The notes: generated by a model not told the origin, from the letters alone. A DNA stretch of 47,546 bases from Thermoleophilaceae bacterium (GCA_019683805.1 JADGHQ010000012.1:1-47546); one strand, 5' to 3'. Numbered from the stretch's first letter, positions 8,206 through 16,981 are shown. Numbers and translations: made by a program.

Positions 8206-9222
8206 CTAGGCCCGGCGCTTCCTCGCCCGCGAGGGCTGCACCCGCTTCGGCTCGCCCGCCTGCCTGGGGAAGTGCGGCGGCCAGGGCGCGTCGCCGAGGC
8301 CCTCGCGCTCGTCGCGCGCCGCCAGCTCGAGCAGGCCGTCGAGCGAGCCGACCGCGTCGTCGAGGCCGGCGCTCGGGTCGCCGACCTCCTTCAGCCGGGC
8401 GGGCACCGTGTCGAGCCGCAGGTCGCCGGGGTCGACGTCGGGCACCTCCTCCCAGGTGACGGGCGCCGACACGCGCGCGTCCTGGTTCGGCCGCACCGAG
8501 TACGCGGAGGCGACGGTGCGGTCGCGCGCGTTCTGGTTGTAGTCGACGAACACGCCGTGGCGCTCCTCCTTCCACCACTTCGAGGTGGCGCTCGCGGGCA
8601 TCCGCCGCTCGATCTCGCGCGCGAGCGCGAGCGCCGCCCGGCGGACCTCGGTGAACTCCCAGCGCGGCTCGATCCGCACGAGGATGTGCATGCCGCGCGA
8701 CCCCGACGTCTTCGGGAAGCCGGTCAGCCCGTGCTCCTCGAGCACCTCGCGCGCGCAGAGCGCCACGCGCCGGACCTCGTCGAAGCCGACGCCCGGGGTG
8801 GGGTCGAGGTCGACGCGCATCTCGTCGGGGTGGTCGCCGTCCGGCCGGCGGACCGGCCACGGGTTCCAGTCGATCACGCCGAGGTTCAGCCCCCAGGCCA
8901 GGTGCGCGCGGTCCTGCACCACGAGGAAGTTCGCGCTGCGGCCGCTCGGGAAGCGCAGCGTCATCTGCTCGAGCCACGGCGGCGCGGACCGCGGCACGCG
9001 CTTCTGGAAGAAGAACTCCTGCTCGATGCCGCCCGGGAAGCGCTTCATCGTGGTCGGGCGGTCGCGCAGGTGCGCGATGCAGGCGTCGGCCACGGAGAGG
9101 TAGTAGTCGAGCAGGTCCCCCTTCGTGTAGCCGCGCTGGGGGAAGTAGACCTTCCCGGGATTCGAGAAGCGCACCTCTCGACCGTCGAGCTCGAGCGTCA
9201 GGTAGTCGCCGCGCGGGGCCAT
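8206..9222 (-). CDS. LigD-type DNA polymerase/primase (PolDom), stand-alone
   Basis: The 338-residue archaeo-eukaryotic-primase-fold protein starts with the typical SNPGKVYFPQRGYTKGDLLDYY. It has the catalytic acid pair in MRVDLDPTPG, the FPKTSGSRGMHI nucleotide-binding loop, DYNQNARDRTVASAYSVR and SAPVTWEEV. This is the polymerase domain of LigD, which fills gaps with dNTP/rNTP during non-homologous end joining. The C terminus is a basic tail (RVQPSRARKRRA). It converges with the ligase gene and diverges from a macro-domain gene with only 17 bases between starts. A TATCCT box lies 6 bases before the ATG. Confidence 0.93.
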   Translation of the reverse strand: MAPRGDYLTLELDGREVRFSNPGKVYFPQRGYTKGDLLDYYLSVADACIAHLRDRPTTMKRFPGGIEQEFFFQKRVPRSAPPWLEQMTLRFPSGRSANFLVVQDRAHLAWGLNLGVIDWNPWPVRRPDGDHPDEMRVDLDPTPGVGFDEVRRVALCAREVLEEHGLTGFPKTSGSRGMHILVRIEPRWEFTEVRRAALALAREIERRMPASATSKWWKEERHGVFVDYNQNARDRTVASAYSVRPNQDARVSAPVTWEEVPDVDPGDLRLDTVPARLKEVGDPSAGLDDAVGSLDGLLELAARDEREGLGDAPWPPHFPRQAGEPKRVQPSRARKRRA

Positions 9223-9228
9223 TGCGAG

Positions 9229-9234
9229 AGGATA
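9229..9234 (-). promoter_or_regulatory. -10 box of the LigD-type polymerase gene
   Basis: TATCCT on the minus strand, 6 bases before the ATG at 9222. On the plus strand the same bases form part of the macro gene's Shine-Dalgarno region, so the two genes share a minimal intergenic space. Confidence 0.45.
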
Positions 9235-9239
9235 TGGGC

Positions 9240-9734
9240 GTGAAGCTCGAGATCCTGCAAGCGGATGTGACGACGCTCGAGGTGGACGCGATCGCGAACG
9301 CCGCGAACACGCGCCTCGCGCACGGCGGCGGGGTCGCGGGCGCGATCGCGCGGGCCGGCGGGCCGGAGCTCGAGCGCGAGTCGCGCGAGCGCGCCCCGAT
9401 CAGCCTCGGGGAAGCGGTCGAGACCACGGCAGGCGACATGCCCGCGCGCTGGGTGATCCACGCCGCGACGATGGAGCCGGGCGGACCGACTTCCGGGGAG
9501 ATCATCGAGCGCGCGGCCCGCTCGACCCTCGCGAAGGCGGAGGAGCTGGGCGCCCGCTCCCTCGCGCTCGTGGCCTTCGGGACGGGCGTCGGAGGGTTCC
9601 CCCTCGACGAGGCGGCGCGGATCATGGTGAGCGCGGTGCGCGAGCACGAGCCGCGCTCGCTCGAGCGCGTGATCTTCGCCGTTCGCGGCGCCGAGGCCGA
9701 GGCGGCCTTCCGCGCCGCCGCCTCGGCCCCCTGA
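9240..9734 (+). CDS. macro-domain protein (ADP-ribose binding or hydrolysis)
   Basis: From the GTG at 9240 the 164-residue protein reads KLEILQADVTTLEVDAIANA, then AN and the LAHGGGVAGAIARAGG loop, then FGTGVGGFPLDEAA. These are the ADP-ribose-binding loops of MacroD/YmdB-like macro domains. Such proteins bind or remove ADP-ribose or O-acetyl-ADP-ribose. GAGAGG lies 8 bases before the GTG. An ATG at 9234 would leave only 2 bases of spacing, so it is less likely. The gene sits head to head with the LigD-type polymerase, which could suggest a link to repair, but proximity is the only evidence. Confidence 0.88.
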   Translation: MKLEILQADVTTLEVDAIANAANTRLAHGGGVAGAIARAGGPELERESRERAPISLGEAVETTAGDMPARWVIHAATMEPGGPTSGEIIERAARSTLAKAEELGARSLALVAFGTGVGGFPLDEAARIMVSAVREHEPRSLERVIFAVRGAEAEAAFRAAASAP

Positions 9735-9742
9735 GGCTCCGT

Positions 9743-10774
9743 CTAGGCGATCTGGTCGAGCAGCGCCGGCGGGCGCTCCGGGCGCATGGCCGGCTGCTCG
9801 CCGCGCTTGCGCGGCCGGCGCACCTTCAGGTGCTCGGCGACGAGGTAGGACCCGACCACGAGCAGGGCGGCGACCGCCTGCACCGCCAGCGTCTCCACCG
9901 ACGGCACGATCTCGAGCCAGCGGGCGAGCCAGCCCGGGAACGCGACGCCCAGGTCGTTCTCGGTGCCCGGCAGCCAGCCGAGGTCCTGGAACGAGCGGGC
10001 GGTGCCGCCGATCATCACGACGAGCACGAGGGCGATCAGCGCGCCGGTCACGACGAGCATGCGCCGGTAGGGCAGCCGCCGCTGGAGCTTGAAGGTGAGC
10101 AGTCCGACGAGCGCCGTGAGCGCGAGGCCGATGCCGGTCCCCTCGAGCACGGCGGACGTGCCGGCCTTGAGCTGGAGGTTCTGGAGGAAGAGCACCACCT
10201 CGAAGCCCTCGCGGTACACGGAGGTGAAGCCGAGCGCGACCAGGCCGAGCATCTGCGCGGAGAGCATCCCGCCGCGCTCCATCGAGAGGAGCTGCTTGCG
10301 GCGCCTGTGATGGTGCGCGATCCAGCCGGTCCAGTACACGCGGTGCAGGAACCAATTGAGGATCACGAGCAGGACGACCACCGCGATCAGCCCGGTGATC
10401 GCCTGCAGCTGGTCCCCGTAGTTCTCGGAGAACGCGCCGAGGATCGCCTGGAACGCGAACCAGGTGGCGACGCAGGCGGCGAACGCGGCGCCGGCGCCCG
10501 CGGCAACGGGGCGCTTGTAGGCGCTGTTCGCGCCGAGCATGCTCGCGGTGACCGCGGCGAAGATGAGCACGGCCTCGAGGCCCTCGCGGAAGACGATCAG
10601 CGAGGCGTCGACGACGATCTGGCCGCGCGAGGCGTGCGTGGCCGGATCGGTCGGGTCGGGCACGCCGCCCTGGGAGGTCGCCGCGAGCCACACCAGGACG
10701 CCGAGGATCGCGGCGCCAACCGCCCACGGGAGAAGGCGCCTTGCGCCTGAAAGCCGACTTGCTAGGTAGGACAT
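9743..10774 (-). CDS. efeU: FTR1-family high-affinity iron permease (EfeU-like)
   Basis: This 343-residue membrane protein has seven or so hydrophobic helices and the two signature acidic motifs, FREGLEAVL (helix 1) and YREGFEVVL (middle), which carry Fe through the FTR1/EfeU channel. An N-terminal hydrophobic helix and a HisArg-rich loop (AHHHRRRKQ) are also present. The C terminus is cytoplasmic and basic. The partners EfeO and EfeB are not adjacent. A 16-base palindrome begins one base 5' of the ATG and contains the likely -10 box, so metal-dependent repression is expected. Confidence 0.9.
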   Translation of the reverse strand: MSYLASRLSGARRLLPWAVGAAILGVLVWLAATSQGGVPDPTDPATHASRGQIVVDASLIVFREGLEAVLIFAAVTASMLGANSAYKRPVAAGAGAAFAACVATWFAFQAILGAFSENYGDQLQAITGLIAVVVLLVILNWFLHRVYWTGWIAHHHRRRKQLLSMERGGMLSAQMLGLVALGFTSVYREGFEVVLFLQNLQLKAGTSAVLEGTGIGLALTALVGLLTFKLQRRLPYRRMLVVTGALIALVLVVMIGGTARSFQDLGWLPGTENDLGVAFPGWLARWLEIVPSVETLAVQAVAALLVVGSYLVAEHLKVRRPRKRGEQPAMRPERPPALLDQIA

Positions 10775-10775
10775 T

Positions 10776-10791
10776 GTTAGGGAACCCTAAC
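10776..10791 (-). promoter_or_regulatory. palindromic operator with embedded -10 box at the iron permease
   Basis: GTTAGGG and CCCTAAC are perfect inverted arms around two A bases. The halves TTAGG/CCTAA match the half-sites of DtxR/IdeR/MntR-type boxes, but the spacing is shorter than in the classic 19-base IdeR box. Read on the minus strand it contains TAGGGT, 9 bases before the ATG. Repressor binding would therefore block the promoter of a probably leaderless mRNA. The two-base loop rules out a terminator hairpin. Confidence 0.7.
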
Positions 10792-10817
10792 AGATTCCCG
10801 CCGTGCGTGTCGAGATC

Positions 10818-11639
10818 TCAGCGGCCCTCGGCCAGGCTGCGCACGACGGCCTCGTAGAAGCCCTCGCCGTTGCGCGCCTCGGTGACCTCGACGTTCGGGC
10901 GGCCGGTGATCGCGCGCGCGAGCTCGGGGTCCTTCTCGACCGCGTTCGCGACGAGGAAGAAGCGGCCGACCGCGTCCGCCACCTCGAGGTCCTCGCGCGA
11001 GTCGCCGACACCGATGCACTCCTCGGGCGCGTAGCCGCGGGCGCGCATGTGCGCCGCGACGGCGCCCGCCTTCGACGCCGCTCTCGGCAGCAGGTGATAC
11101 GCGTGCGGCGGGCCGGGGAGCCCGAGCAGCGTCTCCTTCGGTGCGATCGTCCCGTTGTCGACGAGCCGCAGGTCGCCGTGGCCCTCGCGCGCGAGGAGGT
11201 CGTTCGCCTCGCCCGGGTCGACCAGGCCGCGCAGCAGGTGCGACACCTCGCGGTCGCGGTGCCAGGGCGCGTGGTACTCGAGCCTGCCGGCGTAGGTCTC
11301 GAGCAGCAGCCGCGGGGCGCCGGACTCCTCGATCAGCTCGTGCACGGTCTTGCCGTCGCGGGGGCGCAGGCCGCCGGTCAGGAGGATCTCCTCCCCGTCG
11401 ATCACCAGGCCGGCGCCGACCTCGTAGATGTACGCGGTCTGGCCGATGAGGCGCGCGTCCTCCATCACCTGGGCCTTGCGGCGGCCGGACTTGATCACCA
11501 CCTCGACCCCGGCCCGGAAGCAGGCCTCGAGTGCGCGGGCCGGGAGCAGCGTGAAGCCGCCGTCGGCGTCGCGGAAGAGCGATGCCCCGCGCCCGAGCAG
11601 CGTTCCGTCGAGGTCCGTGTACACGCAGCGCAGCGGCAT
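10818..11639 (-). CDS. HAD-superfamily IIB phosphatase (Cof / sucrose-phosphatase-like)
   Basis: The 273-residue protein begins CVYTDLDGTLLGRG (nucleophile and acid Asp), has VIKSGR (motif II region), a large cap domain, then ASKAGAVAAHMRARGYAPEECIGVGDSREDLEVADAVG, the Lys and acidic motifs III/IV of HAD-IIB phosphatases. Family members act on sugar phosphates such as mannosyl-3-phosphoglycerate or sucrose phosphate. The substrate is not readable here. It lies upstream of the iron permease on the same strand, but the operator between them suggests separate promoters. It diverges from the helicase gene across 26 bases. Confidence 0.83.
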   Translation of the reverse strand: MPLRCVYTDLDGTLLGRGASLFRDADGGFTLLPARALEACFRAGVEVVIKSGRRKAQVMEDARLIGQTAYIYEVGAGLVIDGEEILLTGGLRPRDGKTVHELIEESGAPRLLLETYAGRLEYHAPWHRDREVSHLLRGLVDPGEANDLLAREGHGDLRLVDNGTIAPKETLLGLPGPPHAYHLLPRAASKAGAVAAHMRARGYAPEECIGVGDSREDLEVADAVGRFFLVANAVEKDPELARAITGRPNVEVTEARNGEGFYEAVVRSLAEGR

Positions 11640-11651
11640 CGAGACGGCGCC

Positions 11652-11657
11652 TACTAT
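11652..11657 (+). promoter_or_regulatory. -10 box of the MrfA-like helicase gene
   Basis: TACTAT lies 8 bases before the GTG at 11666, with no Shine-Dalgarno sequence. This leaderless-type spacing selects the GTG over the downstream ATG at 11687. Confidence 0.5.
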
Positions 11658-11665
11658 GGCAAGCC

Positions 11666-13936
11666 GTGGCCGTCGCGCGCGCGAAGATGCCCTGGACCGA
11701 CCTGCTCGAGGCGGCGCGCGGCGAGCAGCTCGTGGCCCAGAGCCGGCTCGGCGCGCGCAAGGGGGAGCCGCGGCCCGTGCCGCGCGAGCTCCACCCCGCC
11801 GTGCGCGAGGCGCTCGCGCGGGTCGGGATCGACCGGCTCTACTCGCACCAGGCCGAGACGCTCGAGTCGGCGTTCGCCGGCCACACGATCGTCACCACCG
11901 GGACGGCGAGCGGCAAGTCGCTCGCGTTCAACCTGCCGGTCCTGCACACGCTCGCGAGCGACCCCTCCGCCCGGGCGCTCTACCTGTACCCGATGAAGGC
12001 GCTCGCCCAGGACCAGGCGCGCAAGCTCTCCGAGCTGCGCGCGCGCTTCCTGCGCCACGCGATCTACGACGGCGACACGCCGCGCGAGGAGCGGCGGGCG
12101 ATCAGGCGGCGCTCCAACCTGATCCTCACGAACCCCGACATGCTCAACGTCGCCATCCTGCCCCACCACCGCCAGTGGGGCGACGTGCTGAAGAACCTCG
12201 CCTGGGTCGTCATCGACGAGGCGCACGTCTACCGCGGCGTCTTCGGCTCGCACGTGGCGAACGTGCTGCGCCGGCTGAGGCGGCTCGCGAACGCCTACGG
12301 GACCGAGCCGCGCTTCATCCTCACGAGCGCCACGATCGCGAACCCGCTCGAGCTGGCGGAGCGGCTGACCGGCGTGGAGATGCGGCTCGTGGACCGCGAC
12401 GGGGCGCCCGCGGCCGAGCGGCAGATCGCGATGTGGAACCCGCCGCTGCTCGACGAGGACACGGGCGCGCGCGCGTCGGCGCTCTCGGAGGCCGCCGGGC
12501 TCCTCTGCGAGCTCGTGCAGGAGGGCGTGCGCACGATCTGCTTCCTCAAGTCCCGCCGCGGGGTGGAGCTGATCCAGAAGTTCGCGCGCCTGCGGCTCGA
12601 GGACGCGGGGCGGCCGGACCTCGCGGAGCGGATCGCGCCCTACCGCGCCGGCTACACGCCCGCCCAGCGGCGCGAGATCGAGCGGCGCCTGGCGGAGGGC
12701 GAGCTGCTCGCGGTGGTGGCCACGGACGCGCTTGAGCTCGGGATCGACGTGGGCGACCTCGACGCCGCGATCTGCGTCACCTTCCCCGGCACCGTGGCGA
12801 GCCTGCGGCAGATGTGGGGGCGCGCGGGGCGGCGCGGCACCGGGCTCGCGCTCTACGTCGCGGGCGAGGACGCGCTCGACCAGTTCTTCTGCCGGCACCC
12901 CAGCGAGTTCCTCGAGCGCGCGGTCGAGTCCGCGATCCTCGACTACGAGTCCGAGGAGATCCACCTGCCGCACCTCGTGGCGGCCGCCTACGAGCTGCCT
13001 CTCTCGGCGGCGGACGCGGACACGCTGGGACCGCGCTGGCAGGCGTACGCGGAGCGACTCGTGAAGCTGGGCGAGCTGCGCGAGCGGGGCGGCCGCTACC
13101 TGCCGCGCGGCGAGGGGTTCCCGGCAGCCCGCCTGTCGCTGCGCTCATCGTCGCTCGACAGCTTCGCGGTGATCGAGGCCGAGGGCGGCGAGATGATCGG
13201 CACGGTCGAGGCGGCCCGCGCCCACTCCACGCTGCACGAGGGCGCCGTCTACCTGCACATGGGACAGAGCTACGAGGTGGAGGTGCTCGACCTGCACAAC
13301 CGCCGGGCGCTCGTGCGCCCGTTCGCGGGCGACTGGTACACGCAGCCGAAGAAGGAGACCGACACCTTCATCGAGCAGGTGGTGGCCCACCGCTCCGCAG
13401 CCGGGGTCGAGCTGTCGTTCGGCTACGTCTCGGTCACCGAGGAGGTGATCGCCTACCAGCGCAAGCGCGTCTCCGACCACGAGGTCCTCGACCTCCTGCC
13501 GGTGGAGCTGCCCGAGCAGCGCTTCGTGACGCAGGCGCTCTGGTTCGAGCTGCCCGAGCCGCTGCTGCGCGAGGAGTTCCCGCTCGAGGCGCTGCAGGGG
13601 TCGCTGCACGCGGCGGAGCACGCGCAGATCGCGGTGCTGCCGCTGATCGCGATGTGCGACCGCTGGGACATCGGCGGGCTCTCCACGGCCCTGCACCCGC
13701 AGACCGGGCGGCCCACGATCTTCATCTACGACGGCCACCCGGGCGGCGTCGGCATCACCCGCGCGGGCTACGAGGCGTTCGAGTCGCTCGTCGACGACGC
13801 GCGCCGCCTGATCGGGGAGTGCCGCTGCAGGTCGGGCTGCCCCTCGTGCGTGCAGTCGCCGAAGTGCGGCAACCTCAACGAGCCGCTCAACAAGCGCGGG
13901 GCGCTCGAGCTGCTCACGCGCATGCACGCGGCCTGA
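11666..13936 (+). CDS. DEAD/DEAH-box helicase with C-terminal DUF1998 cysteine cluster (MrfA/YprA-like)
   Basis: The 756-residue superfamily-2 helicase has Walker A TTGTASGKS, the Walker B box VIDEAHVYRG, TSATIANP, the second RecA domain with DALELGIDVGDLDAAI and GRAGRRGTGLAL, a middle accessory region, and a C-terminal DUF1998 domain with Cys at CRCRSGCPSC and SPKCGN. In Bacillus, MrfA of this family helps remove mitomycin C adducts, and the four-Cys zinc site is a hallmark. The role in repair is by family. The GTG at 11666 is chosen for its promoter spacing. A nuclease partner (MrfB) is not adjacent. Confidence 0.88.
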   Translation: MAVARAKMPWTDLLEAARGEQLVAQSRLGARKGEPRPVPRELHPAVREALARVGIDRLYSHQAETLESAFAGHTIVTTGTASGKSLAFNLPVLHTLASDPSARALYLYPMKALAQDQARKLSELRARFLRHAIYDGDTPREERRAIRRRSNLILTNPDMLNVAILPHHRQWGDVLKNLAWVVIDEAHVYRGVFGSHVANVLRRLRRLANAYGTEPRFILTSATIANPLELAERLTGVEMRLVDRDGAPAAERQIAMWNPPLLDEDTGARASALSEAAGLLCELVQEGVRTICFLKSRRGVELIQKFARLRLEDAGRPDLAERIAPYRAGYTPAQRREIERRLAEGELLAVVATDALELGIDVGDLDAAICVTFPGTVASLRQMWGRAGRRGTGLALYVAGEDALDQFFCRHPSEFLERAVESAILDYESEEIHLPHLVAAAYELPLSAADADTLGPRWQAYAERLVKLGELRERGGRYLPRGEGFPAARLSLRSSSLDSFAVIEAEGGEMIGTVEAARAHSTLHEGAVYLHMGQSYEVEVLDLHNRRALVRPFAGDWYTQPKKETDTFIEQVVAHRSAAGVELSFGYVSVTEEVIAYQRKRVSDHEVLDLLPVELPEQRFVTQALWFELPEPLLREEFPLEALQGSLHAAEHAQIAVLPLIAMCDRWDIGGLSTALHPQTGRPTIFIYDGHPGGVGITRAGYEAFESLVDDARRLIGECRCRSGCPSCVQSPKCGNLNEPLNKRGALELLTRMHAA

Positions 13937-13997
13937 CCGGGCTGCAAGGCTCGTTGCAGAGCGCCAGCCACCCGCAGGGGACGCCGACGCCGACCCC

Positions 13998-15014
13998 ATG
14001 CGGACCCTCCTCCCCACTGCGCTCGCCGCCTCCCTCCTCCTGCCCGCCACGGCGCTCGCCGCCGCCGGCACGGGCGGGGTCGCGCCTGGGGAGACGCCGC
14101 CGAAGCAGACCCCGACCGCACCCCGGCAGGACGGCGGCCAGGGGTCGAACGGCGGGGCGGCGTACGGCGGCGAGCCGCCGGCGGGCACGCCGACCACGAA
14201 GCGGCGCGGCGCGCGCAGGCCGAAGCCGCACCGGCGTAAGAGGCGCTCCGACGGGCGGCCGCTCCTCGAGCTCTTCCAGGTGTCGCGGTCGAGCCTGTTC
14301 GCATACGGCGCCCCGGCGACCGTGCGCTTCCAGATCGGGGACGACTCGCCCACCGTGCGCGTGAGGCTGCTCGTGCTCGCGCCCGGGCAGCGCTCGCCGC
14401 TGCGCACGATCGACCTCGGCGACCGTCCCACCGGCGCGACGCAGACCTATTCGTTCGACGGACGAGCGGGCGGCGTGCTGCCGCAGGGCGCATTCCAGCT
14501 CGAGCTGAGCGCGCGGGATGCGCGCGGCCACCGGCTGCGCACGACGGCGAGGGCGAGCAACGTCCACGACCTCTCCTTCCACTGGCACCGCTTCCCGCTG
14601 ATCGGCGACTTCGACTACGGCCGCAGCGCGGACGGCCGCTTCGGCGCGCCGCGTCCTGGCCACTTCCATCAGGGCCAGGACATCCCCGCCCCCGAGGGCA
14701 CCCCGGTGGTCGCGCCGCGCGGCGGGCGCATCGAGTACGTCGACTACCAGGCCGGCGGGGCGGGCTGCTACGTCGTGCTCGACGGCGCGGGCGAGGACCG
14801 CGACTACGCCTTCATGCACCTGAGGCGCGGCTCCGTCGTCGTGAAGCCGGGCCAGCAGGTCCGCACCGGGCAGAAGCTCGCCGAGGTGGGGTCGACGGGC
14901 GAGTCGACCGGCCCGCACCTCCACTTCGAGGTGTGGGAGGGCGGCCACTGGTGGGCCGGCGGCAAGCCGGTCGACCCGCTGCCCTACCTGCGGCGCTGGG
15001 ACAGCTGGTCCTGA
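13998..15014 (+). CDS. secreted M23-family peptidase (peptidoglycan endopeptidase)
   Basis: This 338-residue exported protein starts with a signal peptide (MRTLLPTALAASLLLPATALA). A Pro/Gly/Lys-rich linker and an Ig-like beta region (about residues 95-190) follow. The C-terminal LytM/M23 domain has the zinc ligands in HFHQGQD and HLHFEVW, plus the core GTPVVAPRGGRIEYVDY. Members cut peptide crosslinks in the cell wall or activate other wall enzymes. The linker motif KRRGARRPKPHRRKRR is strongly basic and may bind wall polymers. The flanking genes are unrelated. Confidence 0.87.
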   Translation: MRTLLPTALAASLLLPATALAAAGTGGVAPGETPPKQTPTAPRQDGGQGSNGGAAYGGEPPAGTPTTKRRGARRPKPHRRKRRSDGRPLLELFQVSRSSLFAYGAPATVRFQIGDDSPTVRVRLLVLAPGQRSPLRTIDLGDRPTGATQTYSFDGRAGGVLPQGAFQLELSARDARGHRLRTTARASNVHDLSFHWHRFPLIGDFDYGRSADGRFGAPRPGHFHQGQDIPAPEGTPVVAPRGGRIEYVDYQAGGAGCYVVLDGAGEDRDYAFMHLRRGSVVVKPGQQVRTGQKLAEVGSTGESTGPHLHFEVWEGGHWWAGGKPVDPLPYLRRWDSWS

Positions 15015-15038
15015 GCCGGAGCTCCCGCCCGGGCCGCC

Positions 15039-16502
15039 CTAGTCGAAGCCGAGCCTCAGCGTGCCGCGGATGCCGCTCGTGCTCGTCTCGGCCCAGCCCG
15101 TGAGCTGTCCGAGCGGAGCGGTGAGGAGGCCGGCGCCGAGCGCGCCCAGCCCGTCCTTCGCCGCGCCCCGCACGAGCGCGCTCGCGATCGCCTCGGCGTT
15201 CGCGCGGATGGCGAGCGAGCCCTGCGCGCCCGGCACGGGCCGGGGCCTGCCCGCCGCGACCTGCGCCGCGAGCCGCGGCTCGTCCGACGCCACCAGCGCC
15301 CCGTCGACGACCCCGAAGACGAGGCGCCTGCCGTCGGGCCCTGTCAGCGCGTAGAGCCCGGCGCGTGGGCGCTCGACGCGGACGCCCCGGACGCCGAGCC
15401 GTCGCGCCAGGCGCGGCAGCCCGCGCGCGAGCTTGCGCAGCGTGGTCCCGAACCGCTCGGGGTCCTTCAGCGTCGAGCGCAGGCCGAAGTGACCGGCGGT
15501 GTCGAGGACGAGCGACGCGTCGCCCGTGAGCTGGCCGAGCACGTCCCGGTCGATGCCCACGCCGAGCTGCCTGCCGATCTGGGCCTCGGCGGCGGCGTAG
15601 CCGCCGAACCGCTGCGGGTCGGACGCCTGGGCGGCCTGCTCCGCGAAGCGAACGATCCGGCTCGGGTCGCGAGTCCCGATCGCGACGTCGCCCGCCCCCT
15701 CGACGACGAGGGGCGCGGCGGCGCCCGTGGCGAACGGCAGGTCCGCGCCCGTCAGGCCCGAGGGGTCGGTCCGCACGTCGAAGGCGATCTCGAGCGCGTC
15801 CTTCTCCGCCGTGGCGGCGAACCCGATCGTGCGGAGCGCGCTCACCCACGCCACCCTGCGGGCCGCCGCGCCGGAGGGGTCGGACCGCAGAAGCTGCCCG
15901 ACGTCGACGAAGCCCCGGACGAGCGCCCCGCCCGGCACCTCGCCGACGTCTGAGTCGAAGTCGTCCTGCGAGTAGTGGCGGCCGCCGTCGTGCGCCGCGA
16001 GCGCCGTCTCGAGGTCCCGGCGGCTGTCGGCGACGACGAGCGCCGAGCCCGCGAGCGCGAGCTCGGCGCCGTCCGTCTCGTAGATCGCGGCGCCGTGCGA
16101 CTCGCCCACCTTGCGCGAGACCCGCTCGACCAGCTTCCTCAGCTTCTCGGGGTCCTTCGTCTCGATCACGCCGATGAAGCGCCCGGAGCCGTCGGCGAAG
16201 CTCCGCGCGTCCACCGCGCCGGCGACGAAGTCGTTGCCGAGCAGCGGCTCGACGTCGCCCCGCGCCCGGAGCTGCCGCCCGAGCTGCTGCTCGACCTGGC
16301 GGCCGAACGGGAAGCGGCGGACGATCGAACGGAGGTTGTCGTACTGCTCGCCGTTGACGTCGGTCGAGACGGCGAGCGCGAGCGGCGTGTCCGCGGGCAG
16401 GTACGAGAGGCTCTCGTCGAGTGCGCTCCCGCTGCCGCCGCCCCCACAGCCCGCGACCGCGAGCGCGGCGGCGGCGAGCACCGGTGCGAGGAGCCTGCGC
16501 AT
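15039..16502 (-). CDS. DUF3352-type lipoprotein
   Basis: The ATG at 16502 gives 487 residues. The signal sequence MRRLLAPVLAAAALAVAGCG has a lipobox AVAGC, so the mature protein should be anchored to the outer face of the membrane by its first Cys. The rest resembles the DUF3352 family: YLPADTPLALAVSTDV near the start, VIETKDPEKLRKLVERV, repeated IGTRDPSRIVRFAEQA and SLVLDTAGHFGLR segments. Function is unknown. TATCTT lies 8 bases before the ATG and supports this start over one 53 codons upstream. Confidence 0.78.
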   Translation of the reverse strand: MRRLLAPVLAAAALAVAGCGGGGSGSALDESLSYLPADTPLALAVSTDVNGEQYDNLRSIVRRFPFGRQVEQQLGRQLRARGDVEPLLGNDFVAGAVDARSFADGSGRFIGVIETKDPEKLRKLVERVSRKVGESHGAAIYETDGAELALAGSALVVADSRRDLETALAAHDGGRHYSQDDFDSDVGEVPGGALVRGFVDVGQLLRSDPSGAAARRVAWVSALRTIGFAATAEKDALEIAFDVRTDPSGLTGADLPFATGAAAPLVVEGAGDVAIGTRDPSRIVRFAEQAAQASDPQRFGGYAAAEAQIGRQLGVGIDRDVLGQLTGDASLVLDTAGHFGLRSTLKDPERFGTTLRKLARGLPRLARRLGVRGVRVERPRAGLYALTGPDGRRLVFGVVDGALVASDEPRLAAQVAAGRPRPVPGAQGSLAIRANAEAIASALVRGAAKDGLGALGAGLLTAPLGQLTGWAETSTSGIRGTLRLGFD

Positions 16503-16510
16503 CGGCGCGC

Positions 16511-16516
16511 AAGATA
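16511..16516 (-). promoter_or_regulatory. -10 box of the DUF3352 lipoprotein gene
   Basis: TATCTT on the minus strand, 8 bases before the ATG at 16502. It fits the leaderless pattern. Confidence 0.45.
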
Positions 16517-16594
16517 TCGCGGCAGCCCGCGGGCGCCGCCGCCCCGCGGGCGCAGCGTCCGCCCGGGGCGGACCGGGCGCCCGCCGCGCGCGGG

Positions 16595-16981
16595 CTACGA
16601 CGGAGCGGGCTCGCTCTCGATGAGCTCGATCCGGTAGCCGTCGGGGTCGCGCACGAAGCACAGGCGCGGCCCTCCCTCCCTGACGGTGTAGGGCGGCTTC
16701 TCCGGCTCGATGCCCTTCTCGCGAAGCCGCGCGAGCGTGCCGTCCAGGTCGTCGACCGTCACCGCGATGTGGTTGTACCCCGTGCCGAGGTCGTAGGAGT
16801 CGACGCCGAAGTTGTAGGTCAGCTCGAGCCGGGGGCCGTCGTCCGGGAACCCCATGAAGACGTTGATCGCCTCGTCCCGGATCGGCAGCCGGCCGAACTC
16901 CTTGAAGCCGAGCGCCTCGTAGAAGGCGACCGAGCGGTCGATGTCGCCGATGCGGTAGCAGGTGTGGATCAGCTTGCTCAT
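16595..16981 (-). CDS. glyoxalase/VOC-superfamily protein (lactoylglutathione lyase-like)
   Basis: The 128-residue protein has two beta-alpha-beta-beta-beta repeats. The likely metal ligands are His6 (LIHTCY), Glu in RLELTYN, His in YNHIAV and Glu in YRIELIE, the order found in GloA. It also has DRSVAFYEALGF and FVRDPDGYRIELIE. Actinobacteria mostly lack glutathione, so the thiol used, if any, is uncertain. TAGGCT lies 8 bases before the ATG and diverges from the tRNA promoter. Confidence 0.85.
   Translation of the reverse strand: MSKLIHTCYRIGDIDRSVAFYEALGFKEFGRLPIRDEAINVFMGFPDDGPRLELTYNFGVDSYDLGTGYNHIAVTVDDLDGTLARLREKGIEPEKPPYTVREGGPRLCFVRDPDGYRIELIESEPAPS

Noticed and set aside
10776-10791. 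Terminator for the HAD-IIB gene
   Set aside because: The arms are perfect but a two-base loop cannot form a hairpin; an operator is more likely.
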